DNA of 64,000 nt from Massilia soli (GTDB taxonomy: Bacteria > Pseudomonadota > Gammaproteobacteria > Burkholderiales > Burkholderiaceae_D), in assembly GCF_016809835.1 (NCBI RefSeq), contig NZ_JAFBIL020000009.1, forward strand, positions 124,001 through 188,000, written 5' to 3'. Positions within the stretch are counted from its first letter, which is position 1. Each line of letters opens with the position of its first letter. This document shows positions 33,887-43,122 of this stretch, in pieces. Both the position numbers and the translations under genes were made by a program. The notes under the pieces were generated by a model. The model saw nothing but the letters and a program-made list of their open reading frames with translations. It did not search any database and had not been told where the DNA came from.

Positions 33887-35345
33887 CCCCTTGCTTGACT
33901 CGCTGAGCGCCGACACCGTCGTTCTTGACGGCGCGGGCGGGCCATGGACCGCCGCCATGCTGCACGAACGAATCGCGCTCCTGCGCGCCACGCTGGAGCA
34001 GCGCAGCGCGCCGCAGGCGCCGGTAGCGATCCTGGCGGACAATTCGCCCGACTGGCTGGCGGTCGACCTGTGCACCCGGCAGATGGGCCTCACCCTGGTG
34101 CCGCTGCCGCTGTTCTTCACACCCGCGCAATGGTTGCATGTGATTGCCGAAAGCGGGGTGCAGGCTGTATTTTGCGCCCAGCCGCAGCAGGCCGCGTCGC
34201 TCGGCTTCACCGAGGTCGTGGGAAGTGCGGGCGCGCTGGCGCTGTGCCAGAAGCGCGATGCCGCGCCGGCGCCCGGGCTGGACGGTGTCCAGAAAATCAC
34301 CTTCACATCCGGGACGACATCGACGCCAAAGGGCGTGTGCTTAAGCGCCGGCCAGCAAGCCGATGTGGCCAGCGCCCTGCACGCCGGACTGGCCTCGCTT
34401 GGCCTGCGGCGCCACCTGTGCCTGCTCCCGTTTGCGGTCCTGCTGGAAAACATTGCCGGCCCCTATACAGCCCTGTTGAGCGGCGCCACCACCATTTGCC
34501 CGCCACTGGCCGAAGTAGGGATGTCGGGCTCCAGCGGCTTCGATCCCCAGCGTTGCCTCGATGCGGTCGCACGCTATGGCGCTCACAGCATCATCGTGCT
34601 GCCGCAAATGCTGCAGGCCCTGGTGGCGGCGGCAAAGCCGGGCGACGCCCGCATGGCCAGCCTGCGCTTCGTGGCGGTGGGCGGAGCGAAGACCCCGGCC
34701 GGCCTGCTGGCCGCGGCGGCGCGCGCCGGTTTTCCCGTCTACGAAGGGTATGGCTTGTCCGAGTGCAGCTCGGTCGTCGCGCTGAACCTGCCGGGTGCGT
34801 CGCGCCCAGGCACCGTGGGACGCGCGCTGTCCGGGCGCAGTCTGCGCATCGCGCCGGACGGCGAGATCGAAATCGGCGGCGTGCTTGCGCGCTACCTCGG
34901 CCAGCCGGAAGCCGGCGCAATGTGGCTGGCCACCGGCGACCTGGGCCACCTCGACGCCGACGGCTTCCTGACCATCGACGGGCGCAAGAAGGACATCCTG
35001 ATCACCGGTTTTGGCCGCAACGTCTCGCCCGAGTGGCCTGAGGCGGCCTTGTCAGGCACTGGCCGCGTGGCCCAGTCGCTGGTGGTAGGCGACGGCCAGC
35101 CCTACCTTGCCGCGCTCATCGTGCCGTTGCCCAGCCACGACAGCATGGCCGAGATCCAGGCCGCCGTCGACCTGGCCAACGCCGGGCTGCCCGACTACGC
35201 GCGCATCACGCGCTGGCAACTGGCCGCCCCATTCACGACGGCGAATGGCCAGGCTACCGCCAACGGCCGGCCGCGCCGCGCCAGCATCCAACACCATTAC
35301 CGACAGCACATTGCTGCCCTATTTGACGCAACGGAGACCATTTGA
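33870..35345 (+). CDS. AMP-dependent acyl ligase/synthetase
   Basis: A 491-residue adenylate-forming enzyme. The P-loop motif A3 TFTSGTTSTPKG is at 145-155, A5 VYEGYGLSECSS near 290, and A7/A8 TGDLGHLDADGFLTIDGRKKDILITGFGRN near 355-385. The C-terminal A10 region reads NGRPRR with Arg where most ligases have the catalytic Lys (xxGKxxR), so the chemistry may be altered or another Lys may serve. It is smaller than FadD (about 560) with a short N-terminal part. It overlaps the thermostable-hemolysin gene by 17 bp and the oxidase gene by one base (TGATG). Presumably it activates a fatty or other carboxylic acid for the pathway. Confidence 0.9.
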   Translation: MHSWPDPLLDSLSADTVVLDGAGGPWTAAMLHERIALLRATLEQRSAPQAPVAILADNSPDWLAVDLCTRQMGLTLVPLPLFFTPAQWLHVIAESGVQAVFCAQPQQAASLGFTEVVGSAGALALCQKRDAAPAPGLDGVQKITFTSGTTSTPKGVCLSAGQQADVASALHAGLASLGLRRHLCLLPFAVLLENIAGPYTALLSGATTICPPLAEVGMSGSSGFDPQRCLDAVARYGAHSIIVLPQMLQALVAAAKPGDARMASLRFVAVGGAKTPAGLLAAAARAGFPVYEGYGLSECSSVVALNLPGASRPGTVGRALSGRSLRIAPDGEIEIGGVLARYLGQPEAGAMWLATGDLGHLDADGFLTIDGRKKDILITGFGRNVSPEWPEAALSGTGRVAQSLVVGDGQPYLAALIVPLPSHDSMAEIQAAVDLANAGLPDYARITRWQLAAPFTTANGQATANGRPRRASIQHHYRQHIAALFDATETI

Positions 35346-36004
35346 TGCAATTTTTCGACACCTTGCAAGCTGAAACCGCAGCTGACCGCCACGCCCTGTT
35401 CACGATTCCCGTCATCGAACAAGCGCTGCGCGGCGAGATCACGCGCGGCCAGTACCTTGCCTTCCTGACCCAGGCCTACCACCACGTCAAGCATACCGTG
35501 CCCCTGCTGATGGCGTGCGGCGCGCGACTGGACGGCCGCCACGAATGGCTGCGCAACGCCATCGCCGAGTACATCGAAGAAGAACTCGGGCACCAGGAAT
35601 GGATCTTGTCCGATATCGCCGCGTGCGGCGCCGACCCTGAGCTCGTCCGCCACGGCACGCCCAACCGCAGCACCGAATTGATGGTTGCCTATGCCTATCA
35701 CCAGATCGACCGCAACAACCCGGTCGCTTTCTTCGGCATGGTGCATGTGCTCGAAGGCACCAGCACTTCACTGGCCACGCACGCGGCATCCACCATCCAG
35801 GGCGCCCTTGGCTTGCCGCCCGCAGCCTTCAGCTACCTGACCTCGCACGGCAGCCTGGACCTGGAACACGTGGCCTTCTTTGAAGGCTTGATGAACCGGC
35901 TCGACGACGCGGCCGACCGCGCGGCCGTGGTGCACTGCGCACGCATGATGTACGGCCTGTACGGCGACATCTTCCGCAGCCTGCCCGCCGCGCTGGAGGA
36001 CTGA
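35345..36004 (+). CDS. Heme-oxygenase-like iron-containing redox enzyme (TenA/PqqC/UndA-like fold)
   Basis: A 219-residue all-helical protein of the iron-containing redox enzyme family (HDO superfamily; relatives UndA, CADD, BesC). Ligand candidates are conserved: E78-E80/H83 in EEELGHQEW, E137 in HVLEGTS and the strict H168-x3-D172-x2-H175 in HGSLDLEHVAFF, matching the HxxxDxxH of diiron HDOs. AYHHVKH (45-50) lines the core. It should use O2 and Fe to oxidise, desaturate or cleave a substrate. ATG 35345 has GGAG 8 nt upstream and shares a base with the ligase stop. Sits between ligase and SDR, which suits a lipid-like substrate (inference). Confidence 0.87.
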   Translation: MQFFDTLQAETAADRHALFTIPVIEQALRGEITRGQYLAFLTQAYHHVKHTVPLLMACGARLDGRHEWLRNAIAEYIEEELGHQEWILSDIAACGADPELVRHGTPNRSTELMVAYAYHQIDRNNPVAFFGMVHVLEGTSTSLATHAASTIQGALGLPPAAFSYLTSHGSLDLEHVAFFEGLMNRLDDAADRAAVVHCARMMYGLYGDIFRSLPAALED

Positions 36005-36005
36005 G

Positions 36006-36806
36006 ATGGCCGCCAACACGCCACCACAGCGCTGGCGCGCCGTGCTGACCGGCGCCAGCGGCGGCATCGGCGCGGCGATTGCCGCCGAGCTGGCGCCGCG
36101 CTGCCAGGCGCTGATCCTGGTCGGACGCCAGCGCCCGGCGCTCGAAGCGCTGGCGCGCAGCCTGAAAGGGAGCGCGGTGCATATCGTGTGCGGCGATCTG
36201 ACCGAGGCGGCCACGCTGGACGAAATCGCCGCTTGCGGGCGCCGGGTTGGCGGCATCGACCTGCTGGTCAATAACGCCGGCGTCAGCGACTTCCATGCCT
36301 TCGCCACCCAGCAGCCAGACGTCATCGAGACCCTGCTGGCGACCAACCTGCTGGCGCCGATGCTGCTCACGCGCCGCCTGTTGCCGATGCTGATGGCCGA
36401 ACCCAGGGCCCAGATTGTCAATGTCGGCTCGGTGTTCGGCGCGATTGGCTTTCCAGGCTTTGCCGCCTATTGCGGCGCCAAGGCGGGCCTGAAGGGTTTC
36501 AGCCAGGCGCTGCGGCGCGAACTGTCCGACAGCCATGTCGCGGTGCGCTATTTTGCCCCGCGTGCCACCCGCACGGCGATCAACAGCGACGCCGTGAACG
36601 CCATGAACGGTGAACTGAAGACCGCCGAGGACACGCCGCAACACGTAGCGGCTGCCTTGCTGCGCTTCCTGGATGGCGGCGCATGGCAGCGCACGCTGGG
36701 CGCGAAGGAACGCTTCTTTTCGCTCGTCAATGCCTTGCTGCCGGGGCTGCCCGACGGGGCCATTCGCGCCCAGCTGCCAATTATTCGGAAACATTTACCC
36801 AAGTAA
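36006..36806 (+). CDS. Short-chain dehydrogenase/reductase
   Basis: A 266-residue classical SDR: cofactor motif TGASGGIG (15-22), NNAG near 88, catalytic Ser in NVGSVFG and YCGAK (Tyr155/Lys159). The Ser-Tyr-Lys set is complete, so it is an active NAD(P)-dependent ketone or alcohol oxidoreductase. RQ in LVGRQRPALE hints at NADP(H). It begins one base after the oxidase stop and is plainly part of the same operon. The C-terminal extension (KERFFSLVNALLPGLPDGAI) is characteristic of SDRs acting on lipid-like substrates (inference). Confidence 0.92.
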   Translation: MAANTPPQRWRAVLTGASGGIGAAIAAELAPRCQALILVGRQRPALEALARSLKGSAVHIVCGDLTEAATLDEIAACGRRVGGIDLLVNNAGVSDFHAFATQQPDVIETLLATNLLAPMLLTRRLLPMLMAEPRAQIVNVGSVFGAIGFPGFAAYCGAKAGLKGFSQALRRELSDSHVAVRYFAPRATRTAINSDAVNAMNGELKTAEDTPQHVAAALLRFLDGGAWQRTLGAKERFFSLVNALLPGLPDGAIRAQLPIIRKHLPK

Positions 36807-36835
36807 TACGATCACTTTTATCCAGGAGAACACTC

Positions 36836-37486
36836 ATGCACATTTCCCTTTCAACACTGCGCGCCGCCGTCGGCGCGATCCTGCTGGCGGCATTGCCGGT
36901 GTTTGCCGGGGTGCCGGAAGACGTTACCAAACTGCAGCAGGAATGGGAGCACATCAAGTACGAACTGCCGGCAGCCGAGCATGAAGCGCGCATGGAACGC
37001 CTGAGCGCCGAAGCAGGGCGCCTGCTGGCGCAGAACCCCAACAGCGCCGAGCTGATGATCTGGGACGCCATCATCGAGTCGACCTATGCGGGCGCCAAGG
37101 GTGGCCTGGGGGCGCTGTCGAGCGTCAAATCGGCCAAGAAGACGCTTGAGCGTGCCTTGTCCGTCAACCCCGACGCGCTTGCCGGTTCGGCCTATACCAG
37201 CCTCGGATCGCTGTACTACCAGGTGCCGGGATGGCCGGTGGGCTTCGGCGACGACAAGAAGGCCGAGCAAATGCTCAAAAAGGGCCTGGCGATTAATCCG
37301 GATGGCATCGATCCGAACTTTTTCTACGGTGAATTCCTGTTCCGCAAGGGCGAGCTGGACCTGGCCGAGAAATCGCTGCGCAAGGCGCTGGCGGCGCCGC
37401 CGCGTCCGGGGCGCAAGGTGGCTGACGATGGCCGCCGCAAGGAAATCCAGCAATTGCTGGACAAAATAGCCGCTAAAAGGAAATAA
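36836..37486 (+). CDS. Periplasmic TPR-like protein of the thermostable-hemolysin operon
   Basis: A 216-residue protein with a signal peptide (MHISLSTLRAAVGAILLAALPVFAG) and tetratricopeptide-like helices: AKKTLERALSVNPDALAGSAYTSLG, AEQMLKKGLAINPDGIDPNF and AEKSLRKALAAPP form about three repeats. AGGAG precedes ATG 36836. It sits 29 bp after the SDR gene and 21 bp before the response regulator start. A scaffolding or export-related role is guessed; no catalytic motif is visible. Confidence 0.82.
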   Translation: MHISLSTLRAAVGAILLAALPVFAGVPEDVTKLQQEWEHIKYELPAAEHEARMERLSAEAGRLLAQNPNSAELMIWDAIIESTYAGAKGGLGALSSVKSAKKTLERALSVNPDALAGSAYTSLGSLYYQVPGWPVGFGDDKKAEQMLKKGLAINPDGIDPNFFYGEFLFRKGELDLAEKSLRKALAAPPRPGRKVADDGRRKEIQQLLDKIAAKRK

Positions 37487-37507
37487 TTGCCGGGGAGGGC
37501 GATCCAA

Positions 37508-38173
37508 TTGCGATTATTGCTGGTTGAAGACGACGAACTGCTGGCCTCGGGCCTGGTGCTGGCCTTGTACCGGGCCCACTACACGGTCGAGCATGTGCGC
37601 GACGGCGACGCCGCGCTCGAGGCGCTGGCCCACAACCAGTTCGCGCTGATGGTGCTGGACCTCGGTCTGCCCAAACGCGACGGCATGGCTGTGCTGCATG
37701 CGATGCGCGCGCGCGGCGACCTGACGCCGGTGCTGATCCTGTCGGCCCGCGACGCAACCCGCGACCGCATCGCCGGGCTGGACCTGGGCGCCGACGACTA
37801 CCTGATCAAGCCGTTCGAACTGGATGAATTGCTGGCGCGCCTGCGCGTGTTGATGCGGCGCCGCAGCGGCCAGTCGGTCAACCAGCTGCAACTGGGCGAG
37901 CTGCAGCTCGACCTGGACGGCCTGAGCGCGACCTGGCAAGGCAAGCCGGTCGAGATGGCGCGCATGGAATTCATGCTGCTCCATAAAATGGCGGAGAGCC
38001 CGCAGCGGGTGTTCAGCCGCGCCCAGCTCGAAGAATCGCTGTACGGCTGGGGAGAAGGCGTGGAAAGCAATACCATCGACGTGCATGTGCATCATATCCG
38101 CAAGAAGCTTTCGCCCTCCGCCATTAAAACGGTGCGCGGGGTCGGCTACCGCATCGGTCTGCCGGAAGCATGA
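37508..38173 (+). CDS. OmpR-class response regulator (QseB/PmrA-like)
   Basis: A 221-residue regulator. The receiver domain starts MRLLLVEDDELL (acidic pocket Asp8/Asp9), with phospho-acceptor Asp51 in VLDLGLPKRDG and Lys101 in LIKPFE. A winged-helix output domain follows (VFSRAQLEESLYGWGEGVESNTIDVHVHHIRKKL), which is diagnostic of QseB/PmrA. The start is TTG 37508 behind GGGGAGGG; an upstream TTG at 37487 would give a non-conserved extension. It overlaps the kinase gene by 4 bp and probably binds the direct repeat at 33193-33209 to control its own operon. Confidence 0.92.
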   Translation: MRLLLVEDDELLASGLVLALYRAHYTVEHVRDGDAALEALAHNQFALMVLDLGLPKRDGMAVLHAMRARGDLTPVLILSARDATRDRIAGLDLGADDYLIKPFELDELLARLRVLMRRRSGQSVNQLQLGELQLDLDGLSATWQGKPVEMARMEFMLLHKMAESPQRVFSRAQLEESLYGWGEGVESNTIDVHVHHIRKKLSPSAIKTVRGVGYRIGLPEA

Positions 38174-39564
38174 GCGGCGGCCTGTATTCGCTGCGGCGGC
38201 GCATGATCGTCGCCACGGTCGCCTGCATGCTGCTGATCTTTGCCGGCATCGGGCTTGGCGCGCATGCGGTCGCGCGCCACGAATCGGAAGAACTGTTCAG
38301 CGCGCGCCTGGCGACCTCGGCGCGGGTGCTGGAAGCGCTGGTGGCGCACCAGCTGAGCAATGCGACGATCGAGCGCCCGCTGGTCATTGCCTTGCCCAAG
38401 GAGCTGGAAACCACCAGCAGCGACGAGCCGCAAAGCTTCGGGCACCGCTACGAAACCAAGGTGGCGTTCCAGGTATGGCGCGATGACGGCGTGCTGCTGG
38501 CCCGGTCGGCCTCGGCGCCCGCCGCGCCGCTCGGCAAGCTGGCGGCGGGCTTCAGCCAGAATACGATCGCCTCGGCGATGTGGGAAGTGTTTGCGCTCCG
38601 ATCGGGCTCGGTCTGGATCCTGATGGCGGAAAAAGAAGAAGTGCGCCAGGAGATGGCGCATGCCATCGGCCTGTCCATCCTGATGCCGCTGGCCATAGGC
38701 GGGCTGCTGATGCTTGGCGCGGTCAACTTTGTGCTTGGCCACAATATGGGCGTGCTGCGCGAGCTTGCCAACCGCATCGCCGCGCGCCGTCCCGAGTCGC
38801 TCGACCCGATCGCGCTGCCGGCCACGCCCGTCGAGCTGGCGCCCATCGTCACCGAGCTCAATGACTTGCTGCAGCGCATGCGCTTGACCTACGAGCGAGA
38901 GCAGCAGTTCATCAACGCCGCCGCCCATGAAATCCGCACGCCGATAGCCGGCCTCCAGCTGCACGTTGAAAACGCCTTGCGTGCCGGGTCCGAGCAGGAA
39001 CGCAGCCGCTCGCTCGACAGCGCCATGACGGCGGTGCGCCGGACCAGCAAGCTGGCCGAGCAATTGCTTGCGCTGGGCAGGATCAGTGCCGGGGGAGGGG
39101 GCGAGACCAGCGAGGCCGTTGCGCTTTCCGAGGTATGTTGCGACGTGATCGGCACGCTGGCACCGCTGGTCGAGCGGCGCAACCAGACCATCGGCCTGGA
39201 AGTGGAACAGGATTGCATCGTCTGGGGCCAGCGCGAGCAGCTCGGCAGGCTGCTGCAGAACCTGATCGACAATGCGTCGGTGCACGGCAGCCCTGGCTGC
39301 GACATCGCGGTGACGGTGCGCCAGCGCGACGGGCTGGCGCGACTGACCGTGAGCAACGACGGCACGCCAATCCCGGATGCCGAGCTGGAGCGGATTTTCA
39401 TGCCTTACTACCGGCTGTCGGGCCGCGCCGGGGCCGGGCATGGCCTGGGCCTGGCGATCGTCAAGGAAATCGCGGTACAGCACGGCGGCACGATTGTCAT
39501 CGGCCGCAAGGCTGACGGGCAGGGAACCGCGGTCGAGCTGTCGCTGCCTCTATGGCGCGCGTGA
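38170..39564 (+). CDS. Sensor histidine kinase (QseC-like)
   Basis: A 464-residue inner-membrane kinase. TM1 (IVATVACMLLIFAGIGLG), a periplasmic sensor region of about 120 residues (FSARLATSARVLEALVAHQL) and TM2 (LMPLAIGGLLMLGAVNFVLG) are followed by a short linker. The HisKA H-box AAHEIRTPIAGL has His253. The ATPase N-box is LIDNASVHG and the G-box HGLGLAIVKEIAV. Phosphate is passed to the regulator encoded just upstream (ATGA overlap). The signal sensed is unknown; the pairing inside a biosynthetic operon suggests product or substrate sensing. Confidence 0.93.
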   Translation: MSGGLYSLRRRMIVATVACMLLIFAGIGLGAHAVARHESEELFSARLATSARVLEALVAHQLSNATIERPLVIALPKELETTSSDEPQSFGHRYETKVAFQVWRDDGVLLARSASAPAAPLGKLAAGFSQNTIASAMWEVFALRSGSVWILMAEKEEVRQEMAHAIGLSILMPLAIGGLLMLGAVNFVLGHNMGVLRELANRIAARRPESLDPIALPATPVELAPIVTELNDLLQRMRLTYEREQQFINAAAHEIRTPIAGLQLHVENALRAGSEQERSRSLDSAMTAVRRTSKLAEQLLALGRISAGGGGETSEAVALSEVCCDVIGTLAPLVERRNQTIGLEVEQDCIVWGQREQLGRLLQNLIDNASVHGSPGCDIAVTVRQRDGLARLTVSNDGTPIPDAELERIFMPYYRLSGRAGAGHGLGLAIVKEIAVQHGGTIVIGRKADGQGTAVELSLPLWRA

Positions 39565-39585
39565 CGCTCCCGCTTCCAAGATCGC

Positions 39586-39960
39586 CTACTTCACCGCGAA
39601 GCGCACGCTGACAACCGTTTTGTCTGCCAAGGTGACCGCGGCAACGGCCTTGCTTCCCTTTGCCAGTACCGCGTCGCTTTTCGCCACCAGCATGTTGCCG
39701 CCGGCAGCTTCAAGCGGCACCGCGGTTTTTTGCGCGCCCTTCAGCACGGTCAAGGTGCCGCTGACGCCTGCCGTCGGCAAGTCCTTGCCATGGTCGTCGA
39801 CGAAGATCGTGGTCTTGCCATCCTTGCTGACCAGTTCGAACGACAGGTCGCCCGCAGTCTGCACGATGCCGCCATGCTTGGCCTTGCTGCCGTGTGCCAC
39901 CGCGTTGCCCGACAGGGCCAGGGTTGCAGCAACAGCTGCGAGTGCGATCAATTTCTTCAT
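39586..39960 (-). CDS. Small periplasmic protein of the first RND metal-efflux cluster
   Basis: 124 residues: signal peptide MKKLIALAAVAATLALSGNAVA, then a His-containing start (HGSKAKHGG) and beta-rich repeats (LSFELVSKDGKTTIFVDDHG, TVLKGAQKTAVPLEAAGGNMLV). The KHGGIV start resembles periplasmic proteins found beside CzcA/CusA-type pumps. It is the last gene of the minus-strand cluster, 56 bp downstream of the pump. Metal binding by the His pair is inferred. Confidence 0.75.
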   Translation of the reverse strand: MKKLIALAAVAATLALSGNAVAHGSKAKHGGIVQTAGDLSFELVSKDGKTTIFVDDHGKDLPTAGVSGTLTVLKGAQKTAVPLEAAGGNMLVAKSDAVLAKGSKAVAAVTLADKTVVSVRFAVK

Positions 39961-40016
39961 TCTATTTCTCCAAGAGTGTGGCGGCTCAGGAAGGGCGCCG
40001 CCACCAGGCCCTTATC

Positions 40017-43000
40017 TTAAAATGCTTCCTTTTCGTCCGAGCCGACCAGCGCTTCGAGCGGCGCGCGTCCCACCAGCCAGAAAATCAGCGGCGTCAGCAG
40101 CGAGTCGAGCACCGTCGAGCTGATCAGGCCGCCAAAGATGACGACCGCCACCGGATGCAGGATCTCCTTGCCCGGCGCGTCGGCCGCCAACAGCAGCGGC
40201 AGCAAGGCGAATGCCGCCACCAGGGCGGTCATCAGCACCGGGGTCAGGCGTTCGAGCGAGCCGCGCACGATCATCGGCCAGCCGAAGGTTTCGCCTTCGA
40301 ACTTGCACAGGTTCACGTAGTGGCTGACCTTCAGGATGCCGTTGCGCGTCGCAATACCGGCCAGCGTGATGAAGCCGACCATCGACGCCACCGACAGCGA
40401 CACGCCGGCGATCCACATGGCGATCACGCTGCCCACCAGGGCGAACGGAATGTTGCCCATGATGATGAGAGCCAAGGTCGTCGAGCGATAGCGCGAATAC
40501 AGCACCAGGAAGATCAGCACCAGCGACGCCAGCGACAGGCCGACGATCAGCCGCTGCGCCTGCTCCTGCGCCTGGAACTGGCCTTCAATGCTGACGAAGT
40601 AGCCATCGGGAAGCTTTGCCGCTGCAACCGCTTGGCGGACATCGGCGATCACGTCGGACATGTTGCTGCCATCGGTATTGGCGTACACGACGATACGCCG
40701 GCGGCCGTTTTCGCGCCCGATCTGGTTGGGGCCATCGCCTTCTTCGACGGTGGCGATCGACGACAGCGGAATCCGTCCGGCCGGGCTGTCGATCATGACC
40801 TTTTCCAGATCCTGGGGCGAACGGTTGGCATCGGACAGGCGCACGACCAGGTCGAAGCGGCGCGCGCCGTCGATGATCTGGGTCACGCGCGTGCCTTCGG
40901 CCAGCGCTTCCAGTACGGCCAGCACCTGTCCGGTCGCCAGGCCATGTTGCGCCGCCTTGCGGTAATCGACATGCACCTTGATCTGGGGGATCAGCACCTG
41001 GCGCTCGACCGACAGGTCGACCAGTCCCGGGACCGTAGCCAGCGACGCGCGCAAGCCGTCGGCCAGCCCGCGCAGCGTGTCCAGGTCGTCGCCATAGATT
41101 TTCAACGCGATCTGGGCCCGTACGCCCGACAACAGGTGGTCGAGACGGTGCGAAATCGGCTGTCCTATCGCCACCGATGCCGGAATGGCGGCCAGCTGCG
41201 AGCGGATGCTGGCCATGACTTCCTCGCGGCTGCGACCGGAGGCCTTCAGGTCGACGTCGATCTCGGACGAATGCACACCCTCGGCGTGCTCATCGAGTTC
41301 GGCGCGTCCAGTGCGCCGCCCGACCTTGGTTACTTCGGGCACCTGGCCAATCAGGGTTTCCGCCAGTGCGCCCATGCGGTTGGCCTCCGCCAGCGAGGTC
41401 CCGGGCGTGAAGGTCATCCCCATGACGAGCGAGCCCTCGTTAAATGCCGGCAGGAATGCGCGCGGGAAGAACGGCACCGAAGCCGCGGCGGCGATCACGA
41501 CAATCAACGCCAGCGCCAGGATCGCGCGGATGCGCCCGAACGACCAGTTGAGGACAGCGGCATCCCACGCTTTCAGGCGCCGCACCACCGGACTGTCGCC
41601 CTTGTGCAGGCGCTTCATGCGCGGCAGCAGGTAATACGCCAGCGCCGGCGTGACCGTCATCGACACCAGCATCGACGCCAGGATCGACGCGATGTAGGCG
41701 ATGCCAAGCGGCGCGAACAGGCGGCCCTCGATGCCGGGCAGGGCGAACAGGGGCACGAACACCAGCACCACGATGACGGTCGCGTAGACAATCCCCGAGC
41801 GCACTTCGACCGACGCGCGCCAGATCACCTCAAGCACCGACAGGCCGCTCTCGCCACGCTGCTTCAGGCGCCGCACGATGTTCTCGACGTCCACCACCGC
41901 ATCGTCGACCAGTTCGCCGACGGCAATCGCCAACCCGCCGAGGGTCATCACGTTGATCGACTGGCCAAGCAGGTGGAAGGCCAGCGCCGTGACGCCGAGC
42001 GACAGCGGGATGGCGACCAGCGAGATCAGCGTGGTGCGCACGCTGAGCAGGAAGGCGAACAGCACGACCGCGACCAGGATGGCGCCGTCGCGCAGCGCCT
42101 CCACCACATTGCCGATGGAGGAATCGATGAAGTTAGCCTGGCGGAACAGCACCACGGGCGCCGCCAATCCCTTCGGCAGCCCCTGTTTAAGCTCGGCGAG
42201 CGCGGTTTCGATGTCGCGGGTCAGGCGAACTGTGTCGCCAGCCGGCTGCTTCTGGACGCTGACGATGACCGCCGGTTTACCGTTCAGGCCGGCATCGCCG
42301 CGCTTGAACGCGGCCGCATAGCGCACCGTCGCAACCTGTTCAAGCAGCACGGGCGCGCCGTTGCGGTATGCGACCGCCAGGCCCTTGGCGTCGTCCAGCT
42401 TGTTGGTGCGGCCGAGGTTTCGGATCAGGTATTCGCGGCTGTTCAGGTCGATGAAGCCGCCGCTGGTGTTGGCTGCGAACCCGCGCAGTGCGGTGGTGAC
42501 CTGGTCGAGCGAGATACCGAACTGGGCCATGCGAGCGGTATCCGGCTCCACCCGCAACTGGCGCACTTCGCCGCCGATCGGAATCACCTGCGACACGCCG
42601 GGAATCGACAGCAGGCGCGGGCGCAGCACGAAGTCGGCGTATTCGCGCGCCTTCATCGGATCGGTCACCGTCACATCGATCGGCAGTGCGATCAGCATGA
42701 TTTCGCCCATGATCGACGACACCGGCCCCATCATGGGGGCAAGGTCGCCCGGTAGCTGCTCCTTAACCAGCGCGATGCGCTCGGACACCAGCTGGCGGTT
42801 GCGGTAGACGTCGGTACCCCAGTCGAATTCGGCGTAGACGATCGACAGCCCCACGCCGGAGACCGAGCGCACGCGGGTGACCCCAGGCATGCCGTTAAGC
42901 GCCGTCTCGATCGGGAACGACACCAGCTGCTCGACTTCCTCCGGGGCCATGCCGCCGGCCTCGGTCAGCACCGTCACCACTGGCTTGTCGAGATCGGGGA

Positions 43001-43115
43001 ACACATCGACCGGCGTGCGCCAGGCCGTAAAGGCGCCGTAGATCATCAGCAGCAGGGCGGCCGCCAGCACGAACAGCCGGTTTCTCAGGCTAAAGCTCAC
43101 AATGGAATTGAACAT
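40017..43115 (-). CDS. Heavy-metal RND efflux pump (CzcA/CusA family)
   Basis: A 1,032-residue inner-membrane proton/metal antiporter forming the trimeric pump of a trans-envelope export complex. The N terminus has [19 protein letters not shown] and the porter domains a typical HME pattern. TM4 carries the acidic motif [17 protein letters not shown] (about 393-409). This differs from the DFGxxxDGAxxxVEN of CzcA-type Zn/Co/Cd pumps and from CusA, so substrate is not assigned. The adaptor gene is 7 bp upstream and the TolC-type and CzcI-like genes follow further upstream. Confidence 0.92.
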   Translation of the reverse strand: MFNSIVSFSLRNRLFVLAAALLLMIYGAFTAWRTPVDVFPDLDKPVVTVLTEAGGMAPEEVEQLVSFPIETALNGMPGVTRVRSVSGVGLSIVYAEFDWGTDVYRNRQLVSERIALVKEQLPGDLAPMMGPVSSIMGEIMLIALPIDVTVTDPMKAREYADFVLRPRLLSIPGVSQVIPIGGEVRQLRVEPDTARMAQFGISLDQVTTALRGFAANTSGGFIDLNSREYLIRNLGRTNKLDDAKGLAVAYRNGAPVLLEQVATVRYAAAFKRGDAGLNGKPAVIVSVQKQPAGDTVRLTRDIETALAELKQGLPKGLAAPVVLFRQANFIDSSIGNVVEALRDGAILVAVVLFAFLLSVRTTLISLVAIPLSLGVTALAFHLLGQSINVMTLGGLAIAVGELVDDAVVDVENIVRRLKQRGESGLSVLEVIWRASVEVRSGIVYATVIVVLVFVPLFALPGIEGRLFAPLGIAYIASILASMLVSMTVTPALAYYLLPRMKRLHKGDSPVVRRLKAWDAAVLNWSFGRIRAILALALIVVIAAAASVPFFPRAFLPAFNEGSLVMGMTFTPGTSLAEANRMGALAETLIGQVPEVTKVGRRTGRAELDEHAEGVHSSEIDVDLKASGRSREEVMASIRSQLAAIPASVAIGQPISHRLDHLLSGVRAQIALKIYGDDLDTLRGLADGLRASLATVPGLVDLSVERQVLIPQIKVHVDYRKAAQHGLATGQVLAVLEALAEGTRVTQIIDGARRFDLVVRLSDANRSPQDLEKVMIDSPAGRIPLSSIATVEEGDGPNQIGRENGRRRIVVYANTDGSNMSDVIADVRQAVAAAKLPDGYFVSIEGQFQAQEQAQRLIVGLSLASLVLIFLVLYSRYRSTTLALIIMGNIPFALVGSVIAMWIAGVSLSVASMVGFITLAGIATRNGILKVSHYVNLCKFEGETFGWPMIVRGSLERLTPVLMTALVAAFALLPLLLAADAPGKEILHPVAVVIFGGLISSTVLDSLLTPLIFWLVGRAPLEALVGSDEKEAF

Positions 43116-43122
43116 GCGCCGC

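Noticed and set aside
39894-42755. About 950-codon open frame on the plus strand opposite the RND pump
   Set aside because: Arg/His/Gln-rich nonsense product; the RND pump on the minus strand is certain.
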